From Caldicellulosiruptor naganoensis (lineage in GTDB: Bacteria > Bacillota > Thermoanaerobacteria > Caldicellulosiruptorales > Caldicellulosiruptoraceae): a DNA stretch of 64,000 nucleotides. Of the stretch, positions 29,585-39,576 are shown one piece after another. The position numbers and the translations under genes are program-made. The notes under the pieces are model-generated. The model ran no database searches. It was not told the DNA's origin and was given only the letters and a program-made list of their open reading frames with translations. Each line of letters starts with the position of its first letter. Positions within the stretch are counted from its first letter, which is position 1. Location: positions 2,015,001 to 2,079,000 of the forward strand of contig NZ_CP113864.1 of NCBI RefSeq assembly GCF_026914285.1, written 5' to 3'.

Positions 29585-30760
29585 ATGAACGGCCTTAAAC
29601 GTGAAATCATAGCAATGATTTTGGCAGGTGGTCAAGGAAGCAGGTTAAAGGAACTTACTAAAGCAAATGCAAAACCGGCGGTGGAGTTCGGGGGAAAGTA
29701 CAGAATAATAGACTTTACTCTCAGCAACTGTACAAACTCATCAATTGACGTTGTCGGTGTTTTGACACAGTATCAGCCATTTACACTGCACTGTCACATC
29801 GGAATTGGAACTGCATGGGATTTGGACCGCACAAAAGGCGGTGTTTACATCCTGCCACCTCACACAAATGACAGTGGTGGAAACTGGTACAAAGGAACTG
29901 CAGATGCTATTTATCAAAATATGAACTTTGTAGAGCTTTTTTCACCAGAGTATCTTTTAGTACTGTCAGGCGACCATATCTATACCATGAACTATCAAGA
30001 GATGCTCAAATTCCATAAAGAGAAAAAGGCTGATGTGACAATTGCGTGTATTGAGGTGCCGATACAAGAAGCCTCAAGGTTTGGTATCATGAACACCAAA
30101 GAAGATAATAGAATCTACGAATTTGAAGAAAAGCCAAAACATCCGAAGAACAACCTTGCATCTATGGGTATTTATATTTTCAACTGGGAAAGACTCAAAA
30201 GATATTTAAAAGAAGATGCAAAAGATGAAAATTCTGACCATGATTTTGGTAAAAATATTATCCCCAAGATGTTAAAAGGTGGTGAAAAACTATTTGCTTA
30301 TCCTTTCAGAGGATACTGGAAAGACGTCGGAACGGTTGAGTCATACTGGGAGGCAAATATGGACCTTTTGAATGAAAGCTGTCCAATAGATGCTCCCAGC
30401 TGCAGCTTAGACCTTTATAATGATGAGTTTAAGGTATATACTTCATCAATTGCCTATCCTCCTCAGTACATAGCCCCAGGTGCAAATGTGAAAAAGTCCA
30501 TGATAGTTGAGGGGTGTTGTATCTGGGGCGAGGTCTGCAACTCGGTTCTGTCTTACAATGTCTACGTTGGTAAAAATGCAAAGGTCATAAACTCTGTAAT
30601 TCTCAGTAATAGCCACATTGAAGATGGTGCGGTTGTTGAAAATGCAATTATATGCTCTGGAGCAAAGGTTTCAAAAGGATGCATTGTGAGAGGAAAGCCC
30701 GGTAAAATTGCTGTTGTTCCTGAGAATAAAAACCAAAGCTCAAATTTAATTTTAGAATAA
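29585..30760 (+). CDS. glgC: Glucose-1-phosphate adenylyltransferase, catalytic subunit
   Basis: A 391-residue enzyme making ADP-glucose, the committed step of glycogen synthesis. Nucleotide-binding signature [17 protein letters not shown], substrate motifs [11 protein letters not shown] and GTADAIYQN, and a C-terminal left-handed beta-helix from about residue 290 are intact. The start at ATG 29585 is nine bases from GAGG; an upstream in-frame ATG has too short a spacing. It is paired with glgD, which suggests a heteromeric enzyme. Confidence 0.95.
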   Translation: MNGLKREIIAMILAGGQGSRLKELTKANAKPAVEFGGKYRIIDFTLSNCTNSSIDVVGVLTQYQPFTLHCHIGIGTAWDLDRTKGGVYILPPHTNDSGGNWYKGTADAIYQNMNFVELFSPEYLLVLSGDHIYTMNYQEMLKFHKEKKADVTIACIEVPIQEASRFGIMNTKEDNRIYEFEEKPKHPKNNLASMGIYIFNWERLKRYLKEDAKDENSDHDFGKNIIPKMLKGGEKLFAYPFRGYWKDVGTVESYWEANMDLLNESCPIDAPSCSLDLYNDEFKVYTSSIAYPPQYIAPGANVKKSMIVEGCCIWGEVCNSVLSYNVYVGKNAKVINSVILSNSHIEDGAVVENAIICSGAKVSKGCIVRGKPGKIAVVPENKNQSSNLILE

Positions 30761-30779
30761 AATTTTGGGGGAAATTAAA

Positions 30780-31922
30780 ATGCTTACAAATTACTTGGGC
30801 ATTGTGAGCCTTACAGAAAACGATAGTAAATTAAAAAGCCTTACAGCAACAAGGCCTTTAGGATCAATTCCTATCTTTGGAAGATATAGAGTGATTGATT
30901 TTGTCCTCTCAAACCTTGTCAATGCAGGTGTCACAAATGTTGGAATTTTAGCTCCAACTAAGTCAAGGTCACTCATTGACCATGTAGGTACTGGCAAGCC
31001 ATGGAATTTAAATAGAAAAGTAGATGGTCTTTACATCTTTAACTATTCTTATGACCCATCTTCAATCAGTGATATAAAGCTTTTGAAAAGCAATATGGAG
31101 TTCTTATTTCGCAGCAAAAAAGAAATGGTGATATTTACTTTATCACACATGATTTGTAATATTGATTTTAAAGAAGTTGCAAAATACCATGAAGAGTCAA
31201 ATGCCGATATTACAGTTGTTTACAAAAAAGTAAGCAATGAAGATGACCTTTTCTTAGATGCACCAACCCTGATTTTAGACCAAGACTCAAAGGTCATAGG
31301 AGTCGGAAAGAACATTGGAAGGCGGACACTTGTTAATATTTCCTTGGACATATTCTTGCTTAGCAAGGAATTTTTAATCGAATGTATTTTAAGCTGTTTG
31401 GAAAACGGCAATTGTGGTTTGTTTAGGGATTTTGTGTACAAAAACGTCCAAAATATGAATGTAAATGCTTATGAGTTCAAAGGATACGTTGGGTGTATAA
31501 ATTCAATATCTTCATACTTCAAGGTATCAATGGATATGCTAAATGTTGATATTCAGTCAGAGCTGTTTTCAAAAGAAAGGCCAATTTACACAAAATCCAA
31601 CGACTCACCACCAACTCGATACTTTTCTACATGTGAGGTTGAAAACTCTTTTATTTCAAATGGCTGTTTAATTAAAGGAAAAGTAAAAAACAGTATAATT
31701 TCGCGTGGGGTTGTAATTGAAAAAGATGCGGTGGTAGAAAATAGTATAATATTTTCAAAGTGTATTATCAAAAGCGGGGCAGTTTTGAAAAATGTGATTC
31801 TTGACAAAAATGTTGTGATCGACTCAAACGCAACTTTGATTGGACATAACAAAAATCCTCTTGTGATGGAAAAACAAAGTAAAGTTTATTTAAGTGTTCT
31901 CAAAGAGGTGAAAAGACTATGA
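30780..31922 (+). CDS. glgD: Glucose-1-phosphate adenylyltransferase regulatory subunit GlgD
   Basis: A 380-residue GlgC paralogue. It keeps the sugar-side signature GRYRVIDFVLSNLVN and the C-terminal hexapeptide helix (NSIISRGVVIEKDAVVENSI, within 31,680-31,760), but the N-terminal glycine-rich nucleotide loop is replaced by ITLTEND-like sequence (GIVSLTENDSKLKSLT). In Firmicutes GlgD alone is inactive and modulates GlgC. Start ATG follows GGGGGAAATTAAA. Its stop overlaps the glgA start by four bases. Confidence 0.93.
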   Translation: MLTNYLGIVSLTENDSKLKSLTATRPLGSIPIFGRYRVIDFVLSNLVNAGVTNVGILAPTKSRSLIDHVGTGKPWNLNRKVDGLYIFNYSYDPSSISDIKLLKSNMEFLFRSKKEMVIFTLSHMICNIDFKEVAKYHEESNADITVVYKKVSNEDDLFLDAPTLILDQDSKVIGVGKNIGRRTLVNISLDIFLLSKEFLIECILSCLENGNCGLFRDFVYKNVQNMNVNAYEFKGYVGCINSISSYFKVSMDMLNVDIQSELFSKERPIYTKSNDSPPTRYFSTCEVENSFISNGCLIKGKVKNSIISRGVVIEKDAVVENSIIFSKCIIKSGAVLKNVILDKNVVIDSNATLIGHNKNPLVMEKQSKVYLSVLKEVKRL

Positions 31923-33352
31923 ATGTACTTTTTGCTGTATCAGAAGCATTTCCGTTTGCAAAAACAGGTGGCCTTGCAGACGTTGCATACTCTCTTCCAA
32001 AAGCCCTCAGAAAGCTTGGTGTTGATGTGAGAGTAATTATGCCAAAGTATGGTGATATCCCCTCTGATTATTCAACAAAGATGAAACACCTTTGCCACTT
32101 TACTGTTCCTGTTGGATGGAGAAATCAATACTGTGGAATTGAATATCTCAATTTTGATGGAGTACCTTTCTATTTTATTGACAATGAATACTACTTCAAA
32201 AGACCTGGCTATTATGGGTACTACGACGATGGTGAGAGATTCTCTTACTTTTCAAGAGCAGTTTGTGAAGCTATCTATCATCTTGACTTTGATGTTGACA
32301 TAATCCATGTAAATGACTGGCACACAAGTGTAATACCAGTCTTACTGAAAGCTCATTACAGTCACTCTCCAAAGCACCAAAAGATAAAAACAGTACTTAC
32401 AATCCACAATCTAAGATATCAAGGAGTATTCCCAAAAGAGGTCATGTATGACCTTCTTTCTTTGCCTGATGAATACTTCGACGAAAACAAACTCAAGTTC
32501 TATGATGCAATCTCATTTTTAAAAGGTGGTATTATCTTTGCAGACAAAGTTGTAACAGTTAGTAAAACATATGCTAATGAAATTAGAACACTTTCATACG
32601 GCGAAGGATTACATGGACTTTTGTCTGGAATTGGAGATAAATTAATAGGCATTGTCAATGGAATTGACTATGAAGTTTACAACCCTGCAACAGACAAATT
32701 TATCTTTGTAAATTATGATGCAAATACGTTTGAAAGGCGTAAAAAGGAAAACAAGTTTAGACTCCAGCAGATGTTAAACTTGCCCGTTTCAGATGAAATT
32801 GTACTCATTGGTATGGTCTCAAGACTGACAAAGGAAAAGGGGATTGATCTTATTGAGAGAATTTTAAGAAGGCTTTTAACACTGCCTGTTCAGCTTGTTA
32901 TCTTAGGAGCTGGTGATTATCACTATGAGCAGATGTTCAAACACTATGCTTCAGCATACCCCTCTGAAGTGTCTGCAAACATATGCTACAGTGAAGAACT
33001 TGCTCGAAAGATTTATGCTGGGTCTGATATGTACCTCATGCCGTCTTTAGTAGAACCGTGTGGAATTTCTCAGCTGATTGCAATGCGTTATGGTAGTGTT
33101 CCTATCGTGCGCGAAACAGGAGGACTTAAAGACACTGTAAAACCATACAATCAGTTCACATGTGAAGGCTGGGGATTTTCATTTGCAAACTATGACCCAG
33201 CAGAGCTTTTTGCTATTATAAAGTACGCACTGTCTATTTACTCAGATAAAGCACAGTGGAGGTCTATTGTCTATCAAGCAATGACAAGAGACAATTCGTG
33301 GAATGTCTCAGCAATAGAGTACAATAGAGTTTATGAACAGCTCCTAAAATAA
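31919..33352 (+). CDS. glgA: Glycogen synthase (ADP-glucose type)
   Basis: A 477-residue GT5 glycogen synthase. The ADP-glucose-binding KTGGLADVAYSLP motif is near the N-terminus and the C-terminal domain carries MPSLVEPCGISQLIAM. The length equals family norm. It overlaps glgD (ATGA), so translation is coupled. Together with glgB, glgC and glgD it forms a full synthesis route. Confidence 0.96.
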   Translation: MNVLFAVSEAFPFAKTGGLADVAYSLPKALRKLGVDVRVIMPKYGDIPSDYSTKMKHLCHFTVPVGWRNQYCGIEYLNFDGVPFYFIDNEYYFKRPGYYGYYDDGERFSYFSRAVCEAIYHLDFDVDIIHVNDWHTSVIPVLLKAHYSHSPKHQKIKTVLTIHNLRYQGVFPKEVMYDLLSLPDEYFDENKLKFYDAISFLKGGIIFADKVVTVSKTYANEIRTLSYGEGLHGLLSGIGDKLIGIVNGIDYEVYNPATDKFIFVNYDANTFERRKKENKFRLQQMLNLPVSDEIVLIGMVSRLTKEKGIDLIERILRRLLTLPVQLVILGAGDYHYEQMFKHYASAYPSEVSANICYSEELARKIYAGSDMYLMPSLVEPCGISQLIAMRYGSVPIVRETGGLKDTVKPYNQFTCEGWGFSFANYDPAELFAIIKYALSIYSDKAQWRSIVYQAMTRDNSWNVSAIEYNRVYEQLLK

Positions 33353-33382
33353 ATCTTAAAAAAACAGGAGGAAAAGTTTTAA

Positions 33383-35845
33383 ATGATTGGTGGAATTGCA
33401 GGACTTAGCAAAGATGAGCTCAAAGAGAAGATAAAGAATGATTTTCAGCGAAAGATAATATCACTTTTTGCCATAGACCCAAAAGAAGCAACAACATACC
33501 AGCAGTACCTTGCGCTTGGAGAGGTTATAAAGGAATATTCTTTTGAAAGATGGCTAAAAACAAATAAATACTACAAACAAAACGATGTTAAACAAGTTTA
33601 CTACTTCTCTATTGAGTTTTTGCTCGGCAAGCTTCTTGTGAACAATCTAATCAACTTGGGAATTCGTGATGTGTGCAAAGAGGCACTAAATGAACTTGGA
33701 CTTTCACTTGAAGAGATTGAGGAGGCAGAAAGAGAGCCGGGCCTTGGAAATGGAGGCCTTGGCAGACTTGCTGCGTGTTTTTTAGACTCAATGGCTTCAA
33801 TGGGTCTCCCCGGTCATGGAAATGGCATCAGATACCGCTACGGTCTTTTTGAGCAAAAGATTCAAAACGGGTATCAGGTGGAAGTACCTGACAACTGGCT
33901 TTCAGAAGAGTATGTGTGGGAGGTAAAAAGAAGTGACAGAGCTTGCATTGTAAAGTTTGGCGGAACAGTGCGTTTTGACATTGTTGATGGAAAACTGAAG
34001 GCCTTCCACGAAAACTATGAGCCTGTATGGGCAATACCTTATGATATTCCTATAATTGGATATGGCTGCAACACTGTAAATACTTTAAGACTCTGGAGTG
34101 CTGAGCCGTTTGAAAATGTATTTGACTTTGCTTCGTTTTCAAGAGGTGATTATATCAAAGCTGTGGAATACAGGTATATGGTCCAATCTATCACCCAAGT
34201 TTTGTATCCAGATGACACAAACGAGCAAAACAGGATTTTGAGGCTCAAACAGGAATACTTTTTTGTGTCAGCCGGTGTTCAAAGTATAATAAGGTCGTTC
34301 AAAAAACGTGGAAAACCAATTTATGAACTTCCAAACTATGTAATGATACAAATTAACGACACACACCCAGCACTTGTCATTCCAGAGCTTATGAGAATAT
34401 TGATCGACGAAGAAGGTTTGGGCTGGGAAGAAGCATGGGAGATTACTACTAACACTGTGGCATATACAAATCATACAATAATGGCTGAAGCTCTGGAAAA
34501 GTGGCCAATTGACATGGTAAGGACCCTTCTTCCAAGAATATATACAATTATTGAAGAAATCAACAGAAGATTTTGCAGCGAGATGCTTGAAAAAACAAAC
34601 GGCGATTGGCAAAAAGTTTGTAATGTCGCTATAATTCAAGATGGTCAAATAAACATGGCACACTTGGCTGTTATTGGAAGTAAGTCAGTAAACGGCGTTT
34701 CAAAGCTTCATACTGAAATTTTGAAAAATGAAGTATTGAAATGTTTTTACACCTTATATCCAGAAAAATTTAACAACAAAACAAATGGAATTACACACAG
34801 AAGATGGCTGGTTGAGGCAAATCCAGACCTGGCAAGGCTTATCTCTGAGTGTCTTCAGACAGACAGGTGGATAAAAGAGCCAATGCTTATGCTAAAGTTC
34901 AAAGACTTTGCAGATGACAAACTCACCCAAGAGCTATGTAGCAACATTAAATTCAACAACAAGGTAAAGCTTGCAAAGTATATAAAAGACAAGTACAACA
35001 TAGTTGTTGACCCATGTTCAATCTTTGATATTCAGGCAAAGAGACTTCACGCATACAAACGCCAGCTTTTAAACGCTCTTCATATATTGCATCTTTACAA
35101 TATGTTAAAAGAAAATCCAAACTTAGATATTTATCCACGAACTTTCATCTTTGCAGCAAAAGCAGCACCTGGTTATATCCTTGCGAAAAAGATTATAAAA
35201 CTCATAAATTCCATCGCTGAAAAGGTCAACAAAGACCCAGATGTAAAAGACAAGTTAAAAGTTGTATTTTTAGAAAACTACTGTGTGTCGTTAGCAGAAA
35301 AGATTATCCCTGCAGCTGATGTCTCAGAGCAAATCTCAACAGCCTCAAAAGAAGCATCTGGTACTGGCAACATGAAGTTTATGATGAACGGCGCAATTAC
35401 TCTTGGAACTTTAGACGGTGCAAATGTTGAAATAAAAGAAGCAGTTGGTGATGAGAATATCGTGATATTTGGACTTTTAGCAGAAGAGGTCTTGGACTAC
35501 TATAAAAATGGCGGGTACAGTAGCAGTCAGCTTTACCAGAAAGATTTGAGAATCAGAAGGCTCATCGACCAATTAATCGGAAACTTTTTTGACGTGCCAT
35601 CTGGTGAGTTTATGGATATTTATAATCACTTGATAACGTATAACGATGAATACTTTGTGCTGAAAGATTTTGATTCTTACCACGAAGCTCAAATGAAAAT
35701 TGATAAGCTCTACCGAGACACCAAACGCTGGCGAAAAATGATGATAATCAACATAGGAGCATCTGGAATTTTTTCAAGTGACAATACCATTCAAAAGTAT
35801 GCCGATGAAATTTGGCATATAAAAAGGGTTGAAATCCCGGATTAG
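33383..35845 (+). CDS. glgP: Glycogen/starch/alpha-glucan phosphorylase
   Basis: An 820-residue GT35 phosphorylase that releases glucose 1-phosphate from glycogen. The PLP-binding segment EASGTGNMKFMMNGAI (Lys in NMKF) is intact, as are LEEIEEAEREPGLGNGGLGR-type features (GLGNGGLGRLAACFLDSMAS). ATG 33383 is preceded by an AGGAGG site. As the last gene of the glg operon it lets synthesis and mobilisation be co-expressed. Confidence 0.96.
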   Translation: MIGGIAGLSKDELKEKIKNDFQRKIISLFAIDPKEATTYQQYLALGEVIKEYSFERWLKTNKYYKQNDVKQVYYFSIEFLLGKLLVNNLINLGIRDVCKEALNELGLSLEEIEEAEREPGLGNGGLGRLAACFLDSMASMGLPGHGNGIRYRYGLFEQKIQNGYQVEVPDNWLSEEYVWEVKRSDRACIVKFGGTVRFDIVDGKLKAFHENYEPVWAIPYDIPIIGYGCNTVNTLRLWSAEPFENVFDFASFSRGDYIKAVEYRYMVQSITQVLYPDDTNEQNRILRLKQEYFFVSAGVQSIIRSFKKRGKPIYELPNYVMIQINDTHPALVIPELMRILIDEEGLGWEEAWEITTNTVAYTNHTIMAEALEKWPIDMVRTLLPRIYTIIEEINRRFCSEMLEKTNGDWQKVCNVAIIQDGQINMAHLAVIGSKSVNGVSKLHTEILKNEVLKCFYTLYPEKFNNKTNGITHRRWLVEANPDLARLISECLQTDRWIKEPMLMLKFKDFADDKLTQELCSNIKFNNKVKLAKYIKDKYNIVVDPCSIFDIQAKRLHAYKRQLLNALHILHLYNMLKENPNLDIYPRTFIFAAKAAPGYILAKKIIKLINSIAEKVNKDPDVKDKLKVVFLENYCVSLAEKIIPAADVSEQISTASKEASGTGNMKFMMNGAITLGTLDGANVEIKEAVGDENIVIFGLLAEEVLDYYKNGGYSSSQLYQKDLRIRRLIDQLIGNFFDVPSGEFMDIYNHLITYNDEYFVLKDFDSYHEAQMKIDKLYRDTKRWRKMMIINIGASGIFSSDNTIQKYADEIWHIKRVEIPD

Positions 35846-36087
35846 GTCTTATTTTAGTTTCTCTAATTGTTCTGATATATACAAATGGTATAACATACCT
35901 GTTATCGAAGGCTGAAGTTACGTAAGATAACGGCAGCAGAATCAAATCAATAGATTATATCTGTCTTTGCAATATTGATGTGCATAACTATATACTATTT
36001 TAAAAACCAACCATAAAAAGGGTAAAAATCAATAAAATTTAATTTCGAATTTTGTAAAAAATTTATATTTTTTTTTTTTTTTTTTTT
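35846..36087. other. Intergenic spacer ending in a 20-base T tract
   Basis: The spacer between glgP and the amidase gene holds a weak stem (GTTATC with GATAAC, 35901-35932) without a clear T run, so the operon terminator is not certain. The right end is an uninterrupted run of 20 T (36068-36087). Confidence 0.5.
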
Positions 36088-36130
36088 GATATTATGAAAA
36101 TAAATTAGTTGTCAAAGAGGTGATATTATT
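36068..36130 (+). promoter_or_regulatory. Poly-T / GATATTATGAAAA leader motif (copy 2)
   Basis: A run of T is followed directly by GATATTATGAAAATAAA, then an AAAGAGGTGAT ribosome-binding-site-like sequence. Related sequences occur at 17823-17847 and 41402-41430. TATTAT could be the -10 box. After the ribosome-binding site the expected start codon reads ATT (36128-36130) and the frame closes after eleven codons, so the original N-terminus of this locus seems to be lost. Confidence 0.45.
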
Positions 36131-36181
36131 CCATTAATACTTCAATATATTAAAAAAGGTTAATTTAATATTTAATAAGGC

Positions 36182-36781
36182 ATGTTAAATAATCAAACTA
36201 ATAACGGGAGGGATAGGTTTGGTATTTTCATTGTAAACTGTTTTTACTCTATAAAAGCTGAAGCAGTTTATAATTCAGAAGGTGCAGTTTCATACGCAAA
36301 TGCATGGGCATTAGACAGAAACCCTAATTACCCAAGTTTTTCAGCAGATTGCACAAATTTTGTGTCCCAAGCAATGCATGAAGGCGGAAATCTTCCATTT
36401 GACAAACAAAATGGTTGGTACTGTGAGAAAGTTCTTTGGTGGTGGAACTGGGGGACAGCTTGGAGTGTTGCCAATGATCTTTATAAATATTTATCAAATC
36501 CGTCGAGAGGAACAGTTTTAGGCAAATGGGGACCAAGTCAACAAAGCGATATCAATTATAATATAACTCGAGGTGATATTTTGTTCTATGATTGGAACTC
36601 TGACGGAACATACGATCATGCAGCAATCGTTGTTGATTATGGTCGTGATGCTTATAGACCGGACATTATCGGTGATCTTCAAAATCAACACACAACCGAC
36701 ACGTATCATGCAATTTGGCATTTAAAACCATATAATGACAGAGCATCCTCAACAACAATAACAGCAATTCGTCCAAAATAA
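36182..36781 (+). CDS. Amidase-domain protein (Amidase_6-like), probably N-terminally truncated
   Basis: A 199-residue protein consisting of a cysteine-protease-fold amidase domain (PF12671-like): YANAWALDRNPNYPSFSADC, TNFVSQAMHEGG, and the later His in TYDHAAIVVDY. The Cys and His catalytic residues are present. Family members are usually exported, but this one has no signal peptide. ATG 36182 has only a weak AAGG site very close to it, and a GGGAGGG site at 36208 points to a TTG in a different frame that closes after five codons. The beginning of the gene has probably been deleted, leaving the enzymatic domain. Confidence 0.65.
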   Translation: MLNNQTNNGRDRFGIFIVNCFYSIKAEAVYNSEGAVSYANAWALDRNPNYPSFSADCTNFVSQAMHEGGNLPFDKQNGWYCEKVLWWWNWGTAWSVANDLYKYLSNPSRGTVLGKWGPSQQSDINYNITRGDILFYDWNSDGTYDHAAIVVDYGRDAYRPDIIGDLQNQHTTDTYHAIWHLKPYNDRASSTTITAIRPK

Positions 36782-36804
36782 GAAAATGAAATGGAGGGAT
36801 AAAA

Positions 36805-37074
36805 ATGTATAAAAAGAAAGTTTTGGTTTCAATTATCTCTATTTTAGTTTTGTTTGGCGCAATATTAATAAGCATCGGGGTCAAAAGTAATCAAGATATA
36901 ACCAATGAACAAGAAATAAAGAAAACAGTAATAGGTGCTTTGAAGATTTGGGAAAAACTTGTTTTTCCTTCTGAATATACAAAGTCACCAGAAATAAAAA
37001 TTCCTGCTGAGGTAATAGAAAAAAAGATTAAGGAAGTTACTGATGAATGCAAAAAATATTTTAGCAGCAAATCT
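36805..37074 (+). pseudogene. Membrane-anchored hypothetical protein, 5' half (split by IS)
   Basis: From ATG 36805 (after GGAGGG) the frame encodes an N-terminal membrane helix (LVSIISILVLFGAILISIGV) and a helical extracytoplasmic segment rich in Lys and Glu. The frame is cut at 37074 by an insertion element. Joining position 37074 to 39112 restores an open frame through KKYFSSKSGWLANRLEVYRN to 39555, giving about 237 residues. I do not recognise the family. It lies directly downstream of the amidase gene, so the two may have worked together at the cell surface. Confidence 0.8.
37020..37074 (+). repeat. Left copy of the 55-bp target-site duplication
   Basis: These 55 bases are repeated exactly at 39057-39111. 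They belong to the interrupted gene and flank the IS element on both sides. Confidence 0.9.
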
Positions 37075-39056
37075 CTTGACTTTGTCAGTTTGAAGCTCAA
37101 AAAGCTTGGGAGGACTGGGATTGACAAAATATGGACCTCAATTTTGTCACTACATCATTTGCTAATACCAATAAATTCTAAGCCTTCCTCATATGTCATG
37201 AAGTTTTTTGGACCCTTTATCTTCATTACATTCAGTATATCTCCAGCTTCTCCCTCAATTTTTTGCTTTATCAAATATTTCTTCCCTTTTATCTCTATTT
37301 CAAAAAAGTTCATTGAATATATTGCTTCCATTATCCTTTCACTACTTATTCCTTTACCTTTTCTCCTCAAAATATATTCCAATGTCCTTTGCAGTAAAAA
37401 TGCCAAAAAACATATCACAAAATGTCCTTTTATTCTGCTTTCTGTAAAGTGATATATCGGTCGCACTTCTAAACAGCTTTTCATTACTCTGAATGACTGT
37501 TCTATCTTCCATAAATCGTGATATGCTCCTAAAACCTCTTCTACATCCATATCCTTTTTGCTCGTTTGAATTGCATAATAACCGTCAAATTTCTCATCTC
37601 GTTTTATCGCTTCCTCATCCAATACATATTCTTCTGATTTTGATTTCTTCTTCAAATATTTCCTTGCACCTTTCTTTTCTAAGGCTGTTATGCTTCCTTT
37701 GTTCTCTAAAAGCTCTTTGGCTTTTCTTACCAATCTCTCTCTGTCTTCTTTGTCTTTCTTGGCTCTCTTGCTTGAATACGTTATTATCAAATTCTCTTCT
37801 ATTTTGAACTCTTTACCCTCTTCATCCTTGACAATATTTGTTCTTTCCAATACCTTATATTTGAATTCATCACCATAAATTTCTTCAGCATTCAAACATC
37901 TTTTGCCATCAAGTCTTTTATATCCTTCTTCATTAAAAACTTCATCTAAAATTTCTTTACTTGCATTCTTTAATCTGCTTGCTACTATATAGTCGTACCC
38001 AGCTTCTTTTATCATCTTTAAATTTATTCTGCTGTTAAGCCCTTTGTCTGCTACTATTATTATCTTATCTATACTAAATTTTTCCTTCAGCTTCCTCAGT
38101 ATCTTTACCATCGTCTTGCTATCTATCGTATTACCAGGAAAAAGTTCATACCCTATCGGTCTGCCTTCTTTGTCCACCAAAAGCCCTAATACAACTTGCA
38201 CTTCATTTACCTTGTTGTCTTTGCTAAACCCAAAATTTTTAAGTTCATCCGCTCTACAACTCTCAAAGTATATTGTCGTCACATCATAAAACACTACATC
38301 AACTACCATCTTAAATAAGTCTTTATTTCTCTGATACAGGTATGTCTCTAAATCTTCTTTTACACTGTCAAGAAAATCTAAACACCTGTACAATTGATTC
38401 AAATCTATATCCTCTTCAAATCCAAAATATTTGCTTCTCTGATGATAAGTTCTTAGTTTGCTCATTGGCTCTATCAATCTCTGTATGGTCATTAAAAAAC
38501 TTACTTTGTCTACATCAAATTTTATCTTTCTCTCTTTTGCTGCTTTCCCTTTTAAAAACTTATCAATTTCAAGCTCCTGCCATAACTTTCTGTATACAAT
38601 GTATCCCCAGTTTTTTACAACTGCATCCGAAATATCTTCTTCAGATTCAATAGTAACAGCTTTTGCATTCTCAGTAGTTGTTTCAGCGACAATATCAGAT
38701 AGTTTTTTTACAATGTTTTTAAAAGCGGGGTCATCTTTGAGAATATCAAGTCTACCAAAGTTAAATAGTACTCTTTGCTTTACTTTACCATTTTCACGGT
38801 AATTTTCGACTAACCTAACATACTGATAACCGCCAGCATTAGTAATTTTGACAAACATATGGCAACTCCTTGAAGATAGTTTGTTATATTGTACCACAAA
38901 ATATTTAAAAAGTCAAGCAAATTCAGTATATATTAAGCTAAAATTTGTCCCTACATTTTTTAAAATTTTTTATTTTTCTCTTCTTGAAACCCGCATAAAT
39001 TAAGACTTTGTTATTTTTTGTTAGCTCAAAAACACCTCTTAACTGACAAAGTCAAG
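37075..39056. mobile_element. IS1634-family insertion sequence (1,982 bp)
   Basis: The element is bounded by inverted repeats CTTGACTTTGTCAGTT (37075-37090 and, inverted, 39041-39056), perfect over 16 bases. It contains one transposase gene on the minus strand. Flanking DNA is duplicated over 55 bp. Long, variable target duplications were reported for IS1634 of Mycoplasma mycoides, which agrees with the transposase family. The transposase looks intact and the duplication is perfect, so insertion was probably recent. Confidence 0.92.
37155..38858 (-). CDS. IS1634-family DDE transposase
   Basis: A 567-residue transposase of the IS4/IS1634 group. Candidate catalytic Asp residues lie in VVFYDVTTIYFES (about residue 190) and IIIVADKGLNSR (about 270). 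The catalytic Glu lies in the YREK-like segment LWKIEQSFRVMKSCLEVRP (about 470). ATG 38858 is chosen because AAGGAG is seven bases upstream; the longer reading from 38897 includes non-coding bases. The frame is uninterrupted, so the element may still be mobile. Confidence 0.92.
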   Translation of the reverse strand: MFVKITNAGGYQYVRLVENYRENGKVKQRVLFNFGRLDILKDDPAFKNIVKKLSDIVAETTTENAKAVTIESEEDISDAVVKNWGYIVYRKLWQELEIDKFLKGKAAKERKIKFDVDKVSFLMTIQRLIEPMSKLRTYHQRSKYFGFEEDIDLNQLYRCLDFLDSVKEDLETYLYQRNKDLFKMVVDVVFYDVTTIYFESCRADELKNFGFSKDNKVNEVQVVLGLLVDKEGRPIGYELFPGNTIDSKTMVKILRKLKEKFSIDKIIIVADKGLNSRINLKMIKEAGYDYIVASRLKNASKEILDEVFNEEGYKRLDGKRCLNAEEIYGDEFKYKVLERTNIVKDEEGKEFKIEENLIITYSSKRAKKDKEDRERLVRKAKELLENKGSITALEKKGARKYLKKKSKSEEYVLDEEAIKRDEKFDGYYAIQTSKKDMDVEEVLGAYHDLWKIEQSFRVMKSCLEVRPIYHFTESRIKGHFVICFLAFLLQRTLEYILRRKGKGISSERIMEAIYSMNFFEIEIKGKKYLIKQKIEGEAGDILNVMKIKGPKNFMTYEEGLEFIGISK

Positions 39057-39555
39057 AAAAAAGATTAAGGAAGTTACTGATGAATGCAAAAAATATTTTA
39101 GCAGCAAATCTGGATGGCTTGCAAACAGATTAGAAGTTTACCGAAACGCTGTGCTTGCTGAAGCATATCCCTCATCAAGTATTAGAACAGCAGAAGATAA
39201 AATAAATGATATAAAATTTTTAGAAATAAAAATTAATGGAGACACTGCAATGGTTGTAGTTGATGTATATGAAGAAAACAAAGCCGTGTTATCAGGTTTA
39301 GATGAGTCTAAAATTCCTCCTGCAGAGTTGAATAAAATAAACAATATTGATATTTATAAAACAACATCTGGTAAAGAAGAGGATATTATTAAGAAAAAGA
39401 AAGAAATAGAAGAACAAATTAAAAAATTACCCAAAAAAACTTTTTTAATTAATAGAGATGCTGTTATTCGCTATTATTACAATTTAGCAAAAGAAAATGG
39501 CGAGTGGAAGATAACTTCAGAAAATTTAGATTATCACCCAGGCCCACAAAATTGA
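39057..39555 (+). pseudogene. Membrane-anchored hypothetical protein, 3' half (split by IS)
   Basis: This holds the second copy of the target duplication (39057-39111) and the remaining 147 codons of the gene begun at 36805. The sequence (RTAEDKINDIKFLEIKING, AMVVVDVYEENKAV, VIRYYYNLAKENGEWKI) resembles an NTF2-like or DUF4829-type extracytoplasmic domain in style, but I cannot name the family. The frame is open to TGA 39553-39555, so only the IS breaks the gene. Confidence 0.8.
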
Positions 39556-39576
39556 TAAAAAGAAAATTAAATTATA

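Noticed and set aside
35901-35932. Stem GTTATC/GATAAC after glgP as operon terminator
   Set aside because: The stem is short, the loop long, and there is no T tract directly after it.
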